Shown here: piece by piece, positions 28,437 to 42,388 of the stretch
How the letters are laid out: every line of letters starts with the position of its first letter
How positions within the stretch are numbered: the stretch's first letter is position 1
Assembly (NCBI GenBank): GCA_949316495.1
Contig: OX439003.1
Location: 23,808,295 to 23,872,294, forward strand
Direction of reading: 5' to 3'
DNA: 64,000 bases
Origin: Amphiduros pacificus
Lineage: Eukaryota > Annelida > Polychaeta > Phyllodocida > Hesionidae
The notes under the pieces: generated by a model
Database searches by the model: none
What the model was told of the DNA's origin: nothing
The model's input: only the letters and a program-made list of their open reading frames with translations
Made by a program: the position numbers and the translations under genes

Positions 28437-29482
28437 GCTGCAACTATGTTGTCTCTTTTGATCTTACGATGTCGTGCCTCCAATCATAATTACTTCCAGA
28501 TAAAACTGGGGATTTTTAAAGCTCATTCAATTATGGTAGGCTCTGTGAGATGCATCTTATTTTTTTATCATTGTTCATTCTGGCTAAATTATAAACAAGA
28601 AAAAGTGATACTCTACATGTCATCACTAATTGTTATGCCCTTTGTAAAGTGAATATATGTTGTTACTGTTAGAATAAAGTCAATAAATACGCCGATGGGG
28701 AAACAAATAACAAACAAAAACAAAAAATGGAAATGAACAATTTTTGTTAAATATAAAAAAATTAAACAATCATTGCAAAAAGAAGGGGTATTTAAATTAT
28801 CTTTGTTTATCTTTTAAAAACATTTATTGTTGTACATGAGCAGATTTTCTAGTGTGCAAAGTTGTGTCTGTGTTGTCTTTAACAAGAAACTTTGCTCTGG
28901 CGCTTACGCAAATCATCGATCAGACTTTTGCTTGTTATTTCTGTTCTAATTGTCCAATTTACACCAAATTTGAACTAAACCAACTAAGAATTCCTTACTC
29001 TGTCAAATTGGGACGCATCCCCAATGAATCAATAATTTCACGTTTCGATTGACGATAACGATATCAATTTGAACTTTCAGTTTCTGTGAGTATTGACGTC
29101 ATCAAGCACTACTTTTTCTTTGTAAACATGATATAGGAATATATTAATACGCAATAGGGCTGCGCAAATTAGAGTCTCACTCATGGTCCAAGAAGAACGC
29201 TCCACAGTGGCGTCAATTGTCTAAACCGTTTTGACTACAAATAAACGAATTACAACCCACAGGAAATGACTACACATTCCCCATGACCATACCGATCAGA
29301 GAAACAGAGATAGACCTATTTTATGCCTGTCAGCAATCCATGTCAAAAAAGGAACCATCCGTGTTACAAAAAAATTGACGTCCCTCAATCTGTATCATCT
29401 TTGATACCTTTTAATCCAATGTAATACAATACAGTCACCATAGCAACAAATCAATATATGGTTTCGTTGTTAGATATATTAC

Positions 29483-29626
29483 ATTTGAAATCATACCAAA
29501 ACATTTCTATGCCAGATTTGTCTGTTAATGATATTAAAATCACTGTGATGATTATCTGATTTTCGTTTTTTATAGTTCTTTAATGTCCGTATTATCATAC
29601 AAGGTCACTTTGGTATGATTTCAAAT
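29483..29626. mobile_element. Possible MITE with 18-bp perfect inverted repeats
   Basis: ATTTGAAATCATACCAAA at 29483-29500 is exactly inverted at 29609-29626, with 108 bases between. No clear target-site duplication is seen, so it may only be an inverted repeat. Confidence 0.4.
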
Positions 29627-30376
29627 TTAATACAGCATATCAGTACAATAAATCAATTATAGATATAATGGATTGTTCTAACCTAAACCATACGTTATAG
29701 AATTGTCTAAAATGCCTAAATGTTTCCCGCCAAGTTTTAATAGAATTCTAAAAAAACTATGGTATTTATACAAGAAAGTCTATAAATTATGGTTTCGGAC
29801 CTCTTGTTGCGCGAGAAACATATATCATGACTAGCAAATTTGATATCAACTTATCTATTTTGACATATTTTTATTCTTGTAAGATTTAAAATTGAAAAGA
29901 TTGTTGGTGTGTTTTAGAACAACAGATTGTAAAGTCCATATCACATCTAATTAAAATATTACTTATTAAGTATTAATTATAAGATTATCCAATATTAATA
30001 TTTATATCTATTGTATTATTTATTATAAGATCTTATTTATAAGAGTACAGATCGTCATGGTACATTTAGGAACAGGTGGGATCCATGAAAATCTGCAGAT
30101 AGGGTAGGATTTGGGCGTAACTTAAAGTGTTTAGCAACTGGGTACACAACGTGTCAGGGAAAGAAATGAAATAATAGAACAATGGGAAATATATCAGATT
30201 GGGGATTACTTGACCAGGATTAGGTTGGATTAGGGGGGTACTTGACCTAAAACAGAATCAGGATAAAATGATCACATAAGCATATGTAGTTAAATAGCAT
30301 TGTCTTATATGTCCCGACCTTCACCTTGTTCTTTTGTGGGTAGGTAGATCAGTTAACTAATTCCAAATTAAGATAG

Positions 30377-30384
30377 TATAAATA
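30377..30384 (+). promoter_or_regulatory. Isolated TATA-box-like TATAAATA
   Basis: It is followed by GC-richer sequence (30390-30540) with no long open frame. In AT-rich DNA such a match has little weight; no gene is seen downstream. Confidence 0.12.
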
Positions 30385-32871
30385 TGGGCATCCCACAGGG
30401 TGGGGCATACTTCACGTTAGACGTCAGTCTCTGCACATTACACAGCACTTCACGGGAGATCACACGAGACGGGTAGAGCTGTCTTAGGGAGATGTGATCA
30501 TGGGGTGCTAGGCTGACTGGCTGGACTCAGAATAGGAATGGAAACACAAGAGAATAAAATCTTTAACATCTTCATGGAAAATATTGTCTTCAACACAAAC
30601 TTTGTATAGTTCTCGAACAAGCCCTTGAAGGGGGACTTTACAAGATGTATAACATGTTAATTTGTTTATTTTATCTAACACGTTTAACATTGTATCATGT
30701 TCACATTTTTTGAAAGAGGATGATGGATATATTTTCAAATTGATGATCGCAAGTTAAATGACAAGTCTCAATATAAGTGACAAAGAAATTCTTTTCATGG
30801 TATAGAGATCTGGTCAAGTAAAATGGAGGATGTCAAGATGGCACATGGTTATATTACTATAAATACAAAGACAACATAAAGATAGATAATATTCCACTAA
30901 CACACCTATACAGATATATATGTAATGCACAGTACTAGTCTATACAATTAGGCAATCAAGCTAAATACATTTGTTGTTGTAGTTATACCCTAATCTACAA
31001 CATCTGCAAAATATAACCAAAACATTCCCATGCATTTAAAAACACATCCTGTAGCGTGTAATGTTTGGTCCATCTCACTACCACAATATCCAATAAGCAT
31101 CTATCTGGCAATTTCAATTCGCCTAATACATCTGAGGAATGCACAAAAACATATAACAAGTACAAAATGTACCAGAAAAGTAATCAAAATGCAATGATTA
31201 AATGCCTCTTCTACAAATGCTGCGGTATTATTCCGGTATGTGCGACCCCTTGATATGACCCTACTCTATTTGAACCTTGTGTATTTGACCCCACTTATAT
31301 GAACCAGTTTATTTGAACCCAGCTGCTCAGGAGAAATCGTCCAATTACTCAGGTGCATCTGGTATGAGTATTTTCCTTAATGCTTAAGATTGTCACATGT
31401 GTTGGCGGTCATTGTGACACTCTCCAGGTGCAGCATTCCTAAACAATATCATTATTTCTATCAAGCTGTGTGCTGCTTTGAAACATGGCCTGCAGCTCTG
31501 ATTAGTTTTCCAACCAAGAATGCCCCATGTACGTGGTTAAACACAGGTAAAGGTTATTTTGTAACCATCTGTTATATGTTTAGTTATGTTATGTAACTAA
31601 CTATCAACGAAGGATTTCAACGGTGCTTGAGAAAATTTCGAATGTTAAAATTGTTCATTGGCTCGCCCAAACAAAAAATATATATGCTTAAAATTGTCAT
31701 TTACATACATTTTGATAAATACATAATTCGCTGTTTATATCTACTTCTAAATCTGCTTGTACAATTTGTCATTTCGTAGAAGTTTGCTTGAAAATATTTA
31801 TTACGCCAAAAATAACATTTTTGTAATAAAATATATAAATATTGTGATACTATTACCGTTTGGACATCAAATACATCATACCCGGTTTAGAATTTGCTTG
31901 TCATGATCACGTGATCAAGAACACAATTACAATGCGATATCCATTTAATTTATATATCTTTGGTTTTGCTACTGCTTATCAAATGTACCACTCAGATACT
32001 CACGAGACAAAAAAAACAATTGCTTCGCTATTTCTTTTCCCCTGTAGAAACACGTATCAGATATTTCACCTAAATTACATTACAAATAAAATCAATGTTT
32101 TGGTACAAATATATTTGTATCCCATATAGATATCATACTTAAGCATAATCAACATGGTGACGATATGAAAATTCCCAAATGCAATGTATGTCTCCGCAAT
32201 GATCAAGAAACTGGGAATCCCGTACAGGATGTCCAGGAAGTAGGTGACTAGCTGGAATGAGACAGGAAAATAAATAGGATATTGTGCTGATCATTTTTCA
32301 AGTGCACATTTATATATTGGTTTTAGCAATTTGATCAGTGTTTGTTTGATTTAACAATTAATTTTAATGCAGTGGATATGTATATCAGGCCAGATTAAAT
32401 CGTTTCACCGAGGCTCATTTTCGAAATGTTATTATCATCAAGAATTAGTTATGCAACACTTGCCGTTAGAGGGAGCGACCTCATAAGAATATCTCGACAC
32501 TTAATTTCAGCAGATGAAAACTCAAACCCCAAATGGAAGATGTATTTTCCTGATATGGAAAGGTAAACGTAATCAGTAAACTAACGACACAATTCTTGTG
32601 CATCTGTATTGAGCAAGATATAAATATATAATAAAATGACCTGACAAAAAATAGTGTTGGATTTTCATGGTGTCAAAATCGTGTTTTTGTTTTTGTGTTT
32701 TGTTTTTTGTTATATTTTTTTACTTTTGGTTATTTTTCACCTCCTGTGCAAGAGAAGAGAGTCTTGCCCGTTGTGCAAAATATCATTTAATTAATTTCGG
32801 GACGGGACATAACTCTCAATGTAAATCAAGTTCGGAACCAAACACTGCATGTTTTGGTTCTCCTATAATCT

Positions 32872-32883
32872 CCACTAGAGGGC
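32872..32883 (+). promoter_or_regulatory. CTCF-core-like motif CCACTAGAGGGC
   Basis: It fits the core CCASYAGRKGGC of the vertebrate CTCF site. The match alone does not show binding, and similar strings occur in repeats. Confidence 0.2.
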
Positions 32884-32992
32884 GATGTAGTGAGCCATGA
32901 AATTTGCCAGCCATCTGGAATCACAATTGTGAATATGTTGTGCAAATATAAAGACACACATTTGTCCACAGTAAAAACAAAATTTTAACATT

Positions 32993-33693
32993 ATGGTTAT
33001 AGCTCACATATATGGAACCATTGGATACAGTTATAGCTCACATATATGGAACCATTGGATACAGTTAGAGCTCACATATATGGAACCATTGGATACAGTT
33101 ATAGCTCACATATATGGAACCATTGGATATCGTTATAGCTCACATATATGGAACCATTGGATACAGTCAGAGCTCACATATATGGAACCATTGGATACAG
33201 TTATAGCTCACATATATGGAACCATTGGATACAGTCAGAGCTCACATATATGGAACCATTGGATACAGTCAGAGCTCACATATATGGAACCATTGGATAC
33301 AGTTAAAGCTCACATATATGGAACCATTGGATACAGTTATAGCTCACATATATGGAACCATTGGATACAGTTAGAGCTCACATATATGGAACCATTGGAT
33401 ACAGTTAGAGCTCACATATATGGAACCATTGGATACAGTTAGAGCTCACATATATGGAACCATTGGATACAGTTAGAGCTCACATATATGGAACCATTGG
33501 ATACAGTTATAGCTCACATATATGGAACCATTGGATACATTTATAGCTCACATATATGGAACCATTGGATACAGTTAGAGCTCACATATATGGAACCATT
33601 GGATACAGTTAGAGCTCACATATATGGGACCATTGAATACAGTTAGAGCTCACATATATGGAACCATTGGATACAGTTAGAGCTCACATATGC
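32993..33693. repeat. 34-bp minisatellite, about 20 copies
   Basis: The unit contains GCTCACATATATGGAACCAT and TGGATACAGTTA. Most copies are identical apart from GTTATA, GTTAGA and GTCAGA variants, so the array is young or kept homogeneous. The long open frame through it reflects the period only. Confidence 0.95.
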
Positions 33694-36007
33694 GATTAAT
33701 AATTCCTTGACATAAATATAGCCTGAAGATGATCTTGGAACACAATTTCAAAATAAGATATGTATCGGCAGATTGGCCACCATTATATTTCTTATGATCC
33801 CAATCGGATGGTATCAAATATGTTAGCTATGCTCAGCCAGTGGAAATATTTATTCTGTTAAAGCTGAATTGTTAAAGGGATGCTGACGAAACAGATATAA
33901 AGTCACTGACGGTGAAATGATTAGAAGATGGTTGAGTCACCATATACAGGTAGAAACCACATTCTGTATATATTCTTACTCAGACGTTCACGAACTAAAC
34001 AAGTTGATTTGTCATTAATTCCGATTTGGAACAAAACTTTGCAGCGTTGAATTTCTCTCACAATATTTTTCAGTCTAATTCAAGTAGAATTGGTTTAATT
34101 TCCAGACACATTTAGATTTTAGTCTTCAATGCAATACTAATTTGACTGTCAATCCGAAAACATTCTTCCCCTGAATATTTGCTTGATAAAAGTATCTCGG
34201 TTTCAACCACATTCCTGCTTCATATATCTACTTCATCCATGCCAAATAACTAAAGCAAGTTAAAATAATTTGTCCAGCAAGTAAAATAATAATTATATTA
34301 TGGTTTTTGTTTTGTGTTTGTTTTTATGCTTCATATAACTGTTACAGGAGGAGGGGGGAAGGTGTGGCTATTTCATGTAAATCTAATCATTGAAGATTAG
34401 GCGTTAATATCAAATTTGGATTTAAGAAATTGTTTAGTAGCTAGCACATCATTTCTATTAGTTTACGTGTCCTTGTCCCATGTATCAATTGATATCCATC
34501 AAATGGCAAATACATCTAGCTTCAATTTGAAAATATTTATTATTTCTATTAATATATAAAGTTTCCTATGCAAGCTTAAATGATAACGGTTATCATGTTG
34601 CACTGTGGTAGTACTTATTACCAGTTGCCATTACACCTGTTTAATATAAATATAAGAAGTCACTAAAAGCCCAGAGACTTTGTGGAAGATAATCGAATGT
34701 CAACATCTACACATAATGCTTAACATGCAAATACAAATGATTAATGTACCTCCGTATCCATTTATATATCAAATTTAATTTCATTTCTACGAGTTCAAAT
34801 TTCTGTAAATAAAAACAAACCGTTAATACCTAACGTGTTTAATTAAGGACAAAGTCTTGTTGTAAAAAAATATTGATTACCTTATCGACCACAGCAGCTG
34901 TGGATAAAGGTACTGTAACAAGTAAATTCTGCAAAGAGCTTCAGTTGTTATCGATCTGACAAACGTGAATGAGTGAATGAAAGAATGAATGAATGATGAC
35001 ACATTAAAGTCGTGTAGTTTCTATTAAAATATTGCTAATGTGGATAAATGATAAGTGTAAAACATACAAGATATTCAATGAAATAGAATAGCAAATTATA
35101 GTTTGTAGAATCCATGGATAACATTCTTTATAGCAATGGTGTTCTGTCACCTTAGCCAATCAGACAATAACATCGAAACAGAGTTGCAGCATGAGATAAA
35201 TCTCGGATCACGGAATCTTGTATAATCACACTGCGCATATCCCAAATCAGCATATTCCTGGTTAATTACCACAGACCGTTATTGCCAAATAATAGAAATC
35301 TCGTGGGTCATGGTATGCAGCACTTAATCATTATGGCATTCACTGCTGACGGTGGTTTTTTTTGTGTTACACTATTGGGAAGATGTCGTATTAGAAGCGT
35401 TTTCAAATACACGTATTGATCTAGAATGTTTAAAGGAATTTCTTCTTCCTAACTCACCCCATGTGCAATCATCAAACCAAATAAGAACATTTATATTCAA
35501 AAAGAAATCAGCAATGGTCTGCAACTGAGTGCTGGAACACCCTATAAATTAGAGCTTGCCCAAGAAATTTTAAATAACGCATGCCATCTGTTACGATTTT
35601 GCTCATAACACTCCCAAAGCGATATTGTGTAGTTGACACAAGATTAAAATAACATTTTATTGGTGAAATCATCATAGGACTATTCTTACTGTTCATTTTC
35701 TTCAAAAGGAGATGAAAAGTTTTTTTTACTCCAAGTTGATTACTCCAAAAGACATCCTTGCCTGTAGTGATAGCATGAAAATCAATACTAAAAATGGGAC
35801 ACCCCATAACGAAGTCAGATCATCTTTTTATAAAGATATTATAATATGTCCAAAAAATGCTAAATTTGAGTTTAGGTTAAAAAGCCATCTAAAAATAAAA
35901 TAGATATCTTTAAACAATCAGCTATAAATATTATTTCATATTTGTACCTGTATAATGGAGATTCGTTTTGTATCATCAACCTTTGCAGCCCTGTTTAGGC
36001 TATATGA

Positions 36008-36085
36008 GGTCAGATAGAAGCCTGTCACCGGGACCCAATGCCCTCCTCTTCTCTAAGAGTGACTGGGGATCTTTCGCTCTAATAA
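36008..36085. repeat. Dispersed repeat, copy at 36.0 kb
   Basis: GGTCAGATAGAAGCCTGTCA followed by CCGGGACCCAATGCC recurs with a few changes at 45282-45345. Class unknown. Confidence 0.6.
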
Positions 36086-36289
36086 TGTAGATAATTGACT
36101 ATGTTAGGATGAAGGCTCATAGTAAAAGATGCTGAGTACAGGTCCTTAATTGCTTCTATAAAAAAGTATGGTCCTAATGTTAAATATCTATATCAACACA
36201 ATATAACCTGAGAAAATACACATCATTGGCCGCGCAGTATGTTTCGTTAATTTAGATTTTTTCAAAATACTTAGCAATTATCAATACTT

Positions 36290-36420
36290 AAATAGGTGGC
36301 AAACCATGTATAAATAGGTGGCAAACCATGTATAAATAGGTGGCAAACCATGTATAAATAGGTGGCAAACCATGTATAAATAGGTGGCAAACCATGTATA
36401 AATAGGTGGCAAACCGTGTA
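36290..36420. repeat. 22-bp tandem repeat, 6 copies
   Basis: The unit is AATAGGTGGCAAACCATGTA plus TA; the copies are nearly identical. Confidence 0.93.
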
Positions 36421-36660
36421 CAATGTACAATATACGATGCAATAAAAGATAGACAATGGTATAAAAGACATGCCCAAAGAAATATGATCCGAGTTGCACA
36501 CACACTACCCACCGCTCATGGACACATCATTCTGAGGTGTGCTCATGCTTACTTGCATTGTGTGGAATGCCAAATGCCCCACACCTCGCTGCCCAAGGCC
36601 AATTGTATGACCGTTGATGCCTCACTGGCTTGGCTTCAATAATACCTGTTTCCTTCCTGC

Positions 36661-36718
36661 AGTAGTCAGCTTGGTATCTTGTGATAATAGTAGTCAGCTT
36701 GGTATCTTGTGATAATAG
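36661..36718. repeat. 29-bp tandem duplication
   Basis: AGTAGTCAGCTTGGTATCTT GTGATAAT occurs twice, directly repeated. Confidence 0.9.
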
Positions 36719-37162
36719 AGAAAAAACCTTAAAATAATATTGTTTTTACATTTTTCATAGTTTATCTTTCAATTGACTTTGAGCTAATATCACCTACGAC
36801 ACCAGTTTAATTAATAATAATTGAAAATCCTCCATTTCCAAAGGCACCGCATTAACAGCAATATCCATCGTTTATACATTTGTACGTTTGTACATTTAAT
36901 TGATATTATATATATAAAACACAATTATCATTCATCATAATCCAGTGTGACATAATGTATGTGATATATTAACATTAATTTTTCAAACTGTGATTGTAAT
37001 CATTGTCTGAAATTCAAAAACACAAATTTTAAACTCAACCAAACTCCTGTCAAAGAGGACTCAAAATAACGTTGTTGCATTCATCGTGTAAGTAATTAAA
37101 ACAAGAGATCAAATGATAGATTGATCATAGATCGCGCATTTAGTTTGAAACTGTGATGTTTA

Positions 37163-37312
37163 TTGGACATTGATTAACCCTTCAGGCATGAGCCTCAGTT
37201 CACATGATAAATTGTGACATGAGTGCAATCCTGGCATGATCGGGAATCAAACCCACGACCTTTGGATCACCAGAAGAACTGGTGCTTTGATCAACTGCAC
37301 CACAACATCGGT
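37163..37312 (-). mobile_element. tRNA-derived SINE copy B (related to 41.7 kb)
   Basis: On the minus strand it reads GTGGTGCAGTTGATCAAAGC, then CACCAGTTCTTCTGGTGATC, then the B box GGGTTTGATTCCC, and ends near CTGAAGGGTTAA, as in copy A. Divergence from copy A is considerable, so the insertion is not recent. Confidence 0.7.
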
Positions 37313-38964
37313 AGTCGTTTATTCTTCTCACTCCCTCTGTCCTCATTGCCTTCCTTTAACGTTCTTGTTACTGAGGCCTAATATATTTCTATCTCTACAA
37401 GTATTGCTCTGTCCGTGCAGAATTCTGGTCTGCACATAAGCATACAATTAACATAAAGTTGCCCCCCAGGTGGTTGGTCATGGGCTGCACGTATGTGAAA
37501 TACCTTCATAATTCATTAAAAAAACGATTACTTCATCGAATCCCCGAATGATTAATGGTTCATCCCTTGCCTACAGTGACCGCCTATTTTTGTTGTACCA
37601 ACTTTCTAACCAAAACAATGGAACCAATTGGCCATGATACCATATTTAACTTTGGACCTACTTCCTATTGGCTGATAGTAAGGTTGGCAGGAGTCTATAT
37701 AAAAAAGTAAAGCTCACTTATACGGTCAACTCTAATCAAAACTTATGGAGCCTAATATATTATAGGATCTGTTAAGTAAAAAACTGTCATATAGGTATTG
37801 CCTGGAAGGGAAAATGAATGGGAGACAAAACCAATGTGGTGGCCATGTCATAAATAATATATAATGAGTTTCCATTTCTGTATATTTTGTTTTTGCATTT
37901 ATTCCTTATCAATGAAAATCGGCATTGTGCTCCACTTACCTTAAAGCTGTGCCTTGATATGCAGACAGATTAGTAAAACACTTCTCCAAAACGTCAACTT
38001 ATCTCGGGCATTAGTGTAATTGCGATAATGTAAGTGATTTTTCCATGGTAGCAATCCGTAATCAGCTCAGGTCTCAGTGTGTATTACTTGTGTCTGGACC
38101 CAGGTGGGCAATGCTCTTCCAGCCAGAAGAGCCCAACTTACGCCTCCCTCTTATGCCAAAATCAGCTCAACCCCAATGTCAGATGTATCAATCACTGCTC
38201 AGTCTATTCGGCCAGTTGCTGATATTCCCCTTCCTATGTGTAATACCTTTCATGAGACTTAATTCCACAATGTTTACTAGCTTGTACATTCTATTGACTT
38301 TTTTTCAAATAATACAATACTTTAAGATTGCCACATTTCTACTAAACCTATGCACCTTAAAGGACAACGCCAGAATCTTAAAGTACGAAAGATGGAGATT
38401 TTGGAGAAAAAAAAAACAAGTTTAAAAAAAAACAATTATAGAAAGGTTGTCTCACATTTCTGAAAATTGAAAATCAAAACCTAAGATAAGTAATTTTAGA
38501 TATCTTACTTTCAAATGTAACGTTAGAATCCTTACAGAAAATCCAGGTATCAACTATTTCATAATGTCAAATATACTGCCTTCACCTAACATCGAATTCA
38601 ACATTATGTGACTTTATGTGTTCAATAGTCAGGCTTTGACAGAAAACTTTTACTTTTAACAAATAACTTTACAAATATTGGTCAAAACAGTTCAGGCAGG
38701 ATGTACTTTGTGACATGTGTCAGATCACTTACACATTTTATAAATGACATGGGACCTTTTGTCAACACGTTCATTTTATTCACAGTATCATTTGAACTGC
38801 ATCAATGCATTAATATATGTTTTCCATTCTGTATATGAGATGCTCAAATAGGTTTTAGCATTTACCTATTGCTGCTTTTGCTGTTGCGTCATCTCCTTTT
38901 ATACCTACAAGTTGGCTTCAAATCCAGCAAAATGGAATAATACGATGATCTTGTCATGGTAATG

Positions 38965-39000
38965 CAATAGCCAGTCAATAGCCAGTCAATAGCCAGTCAA
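38965..39000. repeat. 11-bp tandem triplication
   Basis: AATAGCCAGTC occurs three times in a row. Confidence 0.85.
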
Positions 39001-41730
39001 GCGCAGTGAGTGGATCATTCCAGTGCAGGTACAGGGAGTCGACTGTGGAGTCGACTTTGATTCAGAATCTAGATAGTTTCTTAATGAACTGGTGAACTGA
39101 TTCAATTGTGAACCAATGAATCTACAACCTTAGCCTTGCCCAAGGATGGGGAAGGAATAGTAAGTTATGGACAGTCCAAATACTTAGATTAATTCACAAC
39201 TCAAACTCGAGAAATTTAATCTGTAATCACTATATTTTCAAGAGGGCCCTTTTGAGAGTGATGAGGAGATTTCACAGAAGTAGTGAACAAACATAGCTTG
39301 CCAAATTAAAAGAAAAGATTGCTGAAAACATTTGAAATTACGATGGGAAGTTCTATTGCCAAGTGTCTATCTTGACCAGTCCCTAACATCTCAAGACTGA
39401 GCGCAACATCTCGGGACACGATCAAGTTCAAATTTAGGTCATAGGTCATTGCCCTTACCTGTGCTTGCCGTTGCTTTCTTTTTATTATGTTTATCCACAT
39501 TTCCTGGAAATGGCTGCAAATTGCTTCTTATATGATCATTTTCAAGTATCATCCCAGCTTTGCAGCTCGAGAACAGTCAATTTAGTAAACATGATAATCA
39601 CCACCGCCACATTTCTTTATTTTAGCAATGGATATCCAGTTTCAATGCAGTGTGTAACAATTCACTGTTTGCCATTGTATATTTAAAAATCGCTGTTGTA
39701 TATTTAAAAATCATTAAAAAATTAAAGAGAAATCGGACCCTCTTGGAGATTAGATAGAATTCATCTCCTGACTATATACTATATTTTACCCATAAATATC
39801 TGAAAAATCCTCTCAGTATTTTCAGAGAAGATCCATGCTGACGGACAGAATGAAAATGTCACCCTCACTACACAAATAATACTGACATAGCACACCTAAT
39901 AAAATATCTGATACATTCCCCCTCAAGATCTGCTCATTTATTCTGCATTTTGGTTCATATAGACTTGTATCGCTAGTACCCACTAGATTTGTCTGTTCAA
40001 CACATTGGCTGATTATCAACAAATCGTCTTACATTACCTAACAATATATCACAAATTGGATCTGTATTGGCACAATATTGCAAAAGACTTTCTGACATTT
40101 TTAATATCACTTTTGCAGGTTTTAACTGAATGATACCAGCAAGAGAGTTGGATGCATTTATTAAGTGGACTTTTATTCTCTTTCTTGAAAAGGACACACG
40201 TGTTCGTATCGAGTAAATCTCTCTGTATTGATCCAGTCTAATCATAAGCAGAGAATATTACAGAATATTACTTCTCTTAACTTAATACTGGATGAATCTT
40301 ATCTCGACCATATGCTTGCAGAAAATCGTCTGTATATAATGAATCAGGGTAAATCCGATTCATCCCTTAAAAGGGTATTTCCAGAATCCAAAATCAATGT
40401 CACAATAAAATTAATTGTGACTTATTTCATCAGATTTATCATGAACAACATATGTATGGTTTATCATAGTTTATCATATGGTAATGTGTGTATACCTCTA
40501 CTGGTTCAGAACCCTTTTTGAGGCATAGGGTGTGAATCAGATGTCGAGATGGAAACAACAGTTAGGCTGTGAACTGGTACCTCAGTTTACATTGCTTAGC
40601 AGCTGAAGGGTTGGCCATTTAGTTGTTACAAAGCTTTCAATTTGGACTTTATTTTAATGGTCTCCATTATATCTAGCTCAATGTCATTTCAAGGGTAAGC
40701 TGGTCATTTCAATTTAATTTGTCACTACATCTGTCACTATGGCATTTTTCAGCTTGTACTGTTAGCTACTATTTACCAGGTCATGGCTTCTTGGCAGGTA
40801 CTCGGGGACTCGCTTGCTGTGATTCTATCTTGCCACTCTATCTGTGAATGATAGGAGGGCATAAGAGGGTTTTATTTGCGACAAAGGTACAATATATAGA
40901 TGTGCAGTGTCTGGGTCAGCATAGGGCATGTGGCAACTGGGTTTTCATCTCTGGTATTCTCTATGTTCTGCTTCTTGGCCTGCTTCTTGGCCTCCTTCTT
41001 GGCCTGGTGGTCCCTTCTCTCCTCTCTGGATGTGTGACGCCTCTATGTACCCACGCAGCAGCTCGTCATAATATGCTAATGGTCTATGACCGGTAGAAGA
41101 GCCATAATGGTCATTATGTGCCTCACAGTAGACTTTCCTATTTATCAACATATAATCCACTTATAACAACTCTCTCAATAGATGTCAGCTTCCTAACATG
41201 CAGAGGTTTCTTCTTATAAAATATATAAATTCTCAATATTCTATGAATCCAATTTGATTTCCATTCATTACAGGTATCTTGTAAAACATTTTCATGGTGT
41301 ACAAAACACTTTCCTTGGTGTTTTTACAGATCCAATACTATTTGCATGTACATTTAATAGTATGCCTTTATGGTCATTTTATTTATGTTCTTTGTTTTAA
41401 CATCCTGGAAGAGAGATATTTACCCTGTGATGACAAGGTCAGTTACATAATTTTTGTTGTTGAATGATCCCCCCAAAACAGTTCAGTATAAACCTCAGAA
41501 ATTGTAATCTCCAATCATTATTACATCTTGGCAACAAATGTTTGTATTTTCCCAAATTCAGGACAGTTATATCAATCAATAGCATCTAGCAATAGTTCGT
41601 AGGTGTGTAGCAACAAATTTTAATTAAACTGAGAGGATGATCTGTGGAGCATGTGGACAGATTGGACATATCTGCAGAATGTCTGGCCCATGCCACATAC
41701 TTCAACATTGTAACATTCTGATCTCATAAG

Positions 41731-41950
41731 GGCCATGGGCCGTGGCACAGTTGGTTAGAGCGCCAGCTTATTAGCATCAGTTCCTTATGGTGATCCAAAG
41801 CTTGTGGGTTCGATGCCCAGCCATGCCGAGATTGAAATATTGATACAAGTTCACATACGAGCTAAGGCCCGTGCCTGAAGGGTTAACCCGTTGTCCTTGT
41901 AAATCTGTGACCGGGTGGATTGTCATGTCAAGGATTTCCTTGAATTCTCG
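41731..41950 (+). mobile_element. tRNA-derived SINE copy A
   Basis: The head carries an RNA polymerase III A box (TGGCACAGTTGG, 41743-41754) and B box (GGGTTCGATGCCC, 41806-41818). A body ending near GGGTTAACCCGTTGTCCTTG follows. The head and parts of the body recur in copies near 37.2 and 44.5-45.0 kb. The A-to-B spacing is that of a tRNA with a long variable arm, but no proper acceptor stem forms, so it is not a tRNA gene. Confidence 0.75.
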
Positions 41951-42388
41951 AGTTGTTATTTTAAATCAAATATGGCAAAAATGAATAGAATTGGTCCCCT
42001 GAAAATACATCTTACCTACAGTTGACAGACAGAGCATTAAAACCCACTCAGTGACTGTATCAGTGATGATTATCCATTCTGGGCTCCAGGCCCTCCACCT
42101 AATAAAACAGTGGTTACCAGACCAGAATATATTAGGAGTCATTGTAATTGGGTTAAGACAAACATGGACGAAGAGATCCAAAGCAGACCATCAACGATGA
42201 CGCAGAATTGGCCATTTCCACCTTTGTACTTTGTAAAAGAAATCCCTTACAGCTTGAGGGACATGTCAGAAGTAGTTATTATCTACCACTTGGAATGGTG
42301 GAAACAGTTCAGATGATGAAGTTAATTCCATATATAAGCTTTCCCAGAGAAAGAGAAAGACGTAAAAATGACACTTATAGAATGTTAA

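Larger units (their letters stand above)
24001..32992. other. No confident gene
   Basis: Contains the 23-bp array, the possible exon near 25.4 kb, and short inverted repeats at 28.4 and 29.5 kb. A 76-codon minus-strand frame at 30508-30738 has no recognisable motif. Confidence 0.5.
33694..41730. other. No gene recognised
   Basis: AT-rich sequence with one SINE copy, a dispersed repeat and small tandem repeats. A 126-codon plus-strand frame at 38045-38425 ends in low-complexity and hydrophobic residues and matches nothing I know. Confidence 0.55.

Noticed and set aside
32993-33442. 149-codon plus-strand frame
   Set aside because: Pure read-through of the 34-bp minisatellite.
33000-33690. Regular direct repeats resembling a CRISPR array
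   Set aside because: Copies are head to tail with no unique spacers, and the genome is eukaryotic.
38045-38425. 126-codon plus-strand frame
   Set aside because: The second half is hydrophobic then lysine-rich low complexity, a second frame is also open, and no family likeness is seen.
41731-41826. Functional tRNA gene
   Set aside because: A and B boxes are present, but no paired acceptor stem or proper anticodon arm can be drawn; related degenerate copies show it is a SINE head.
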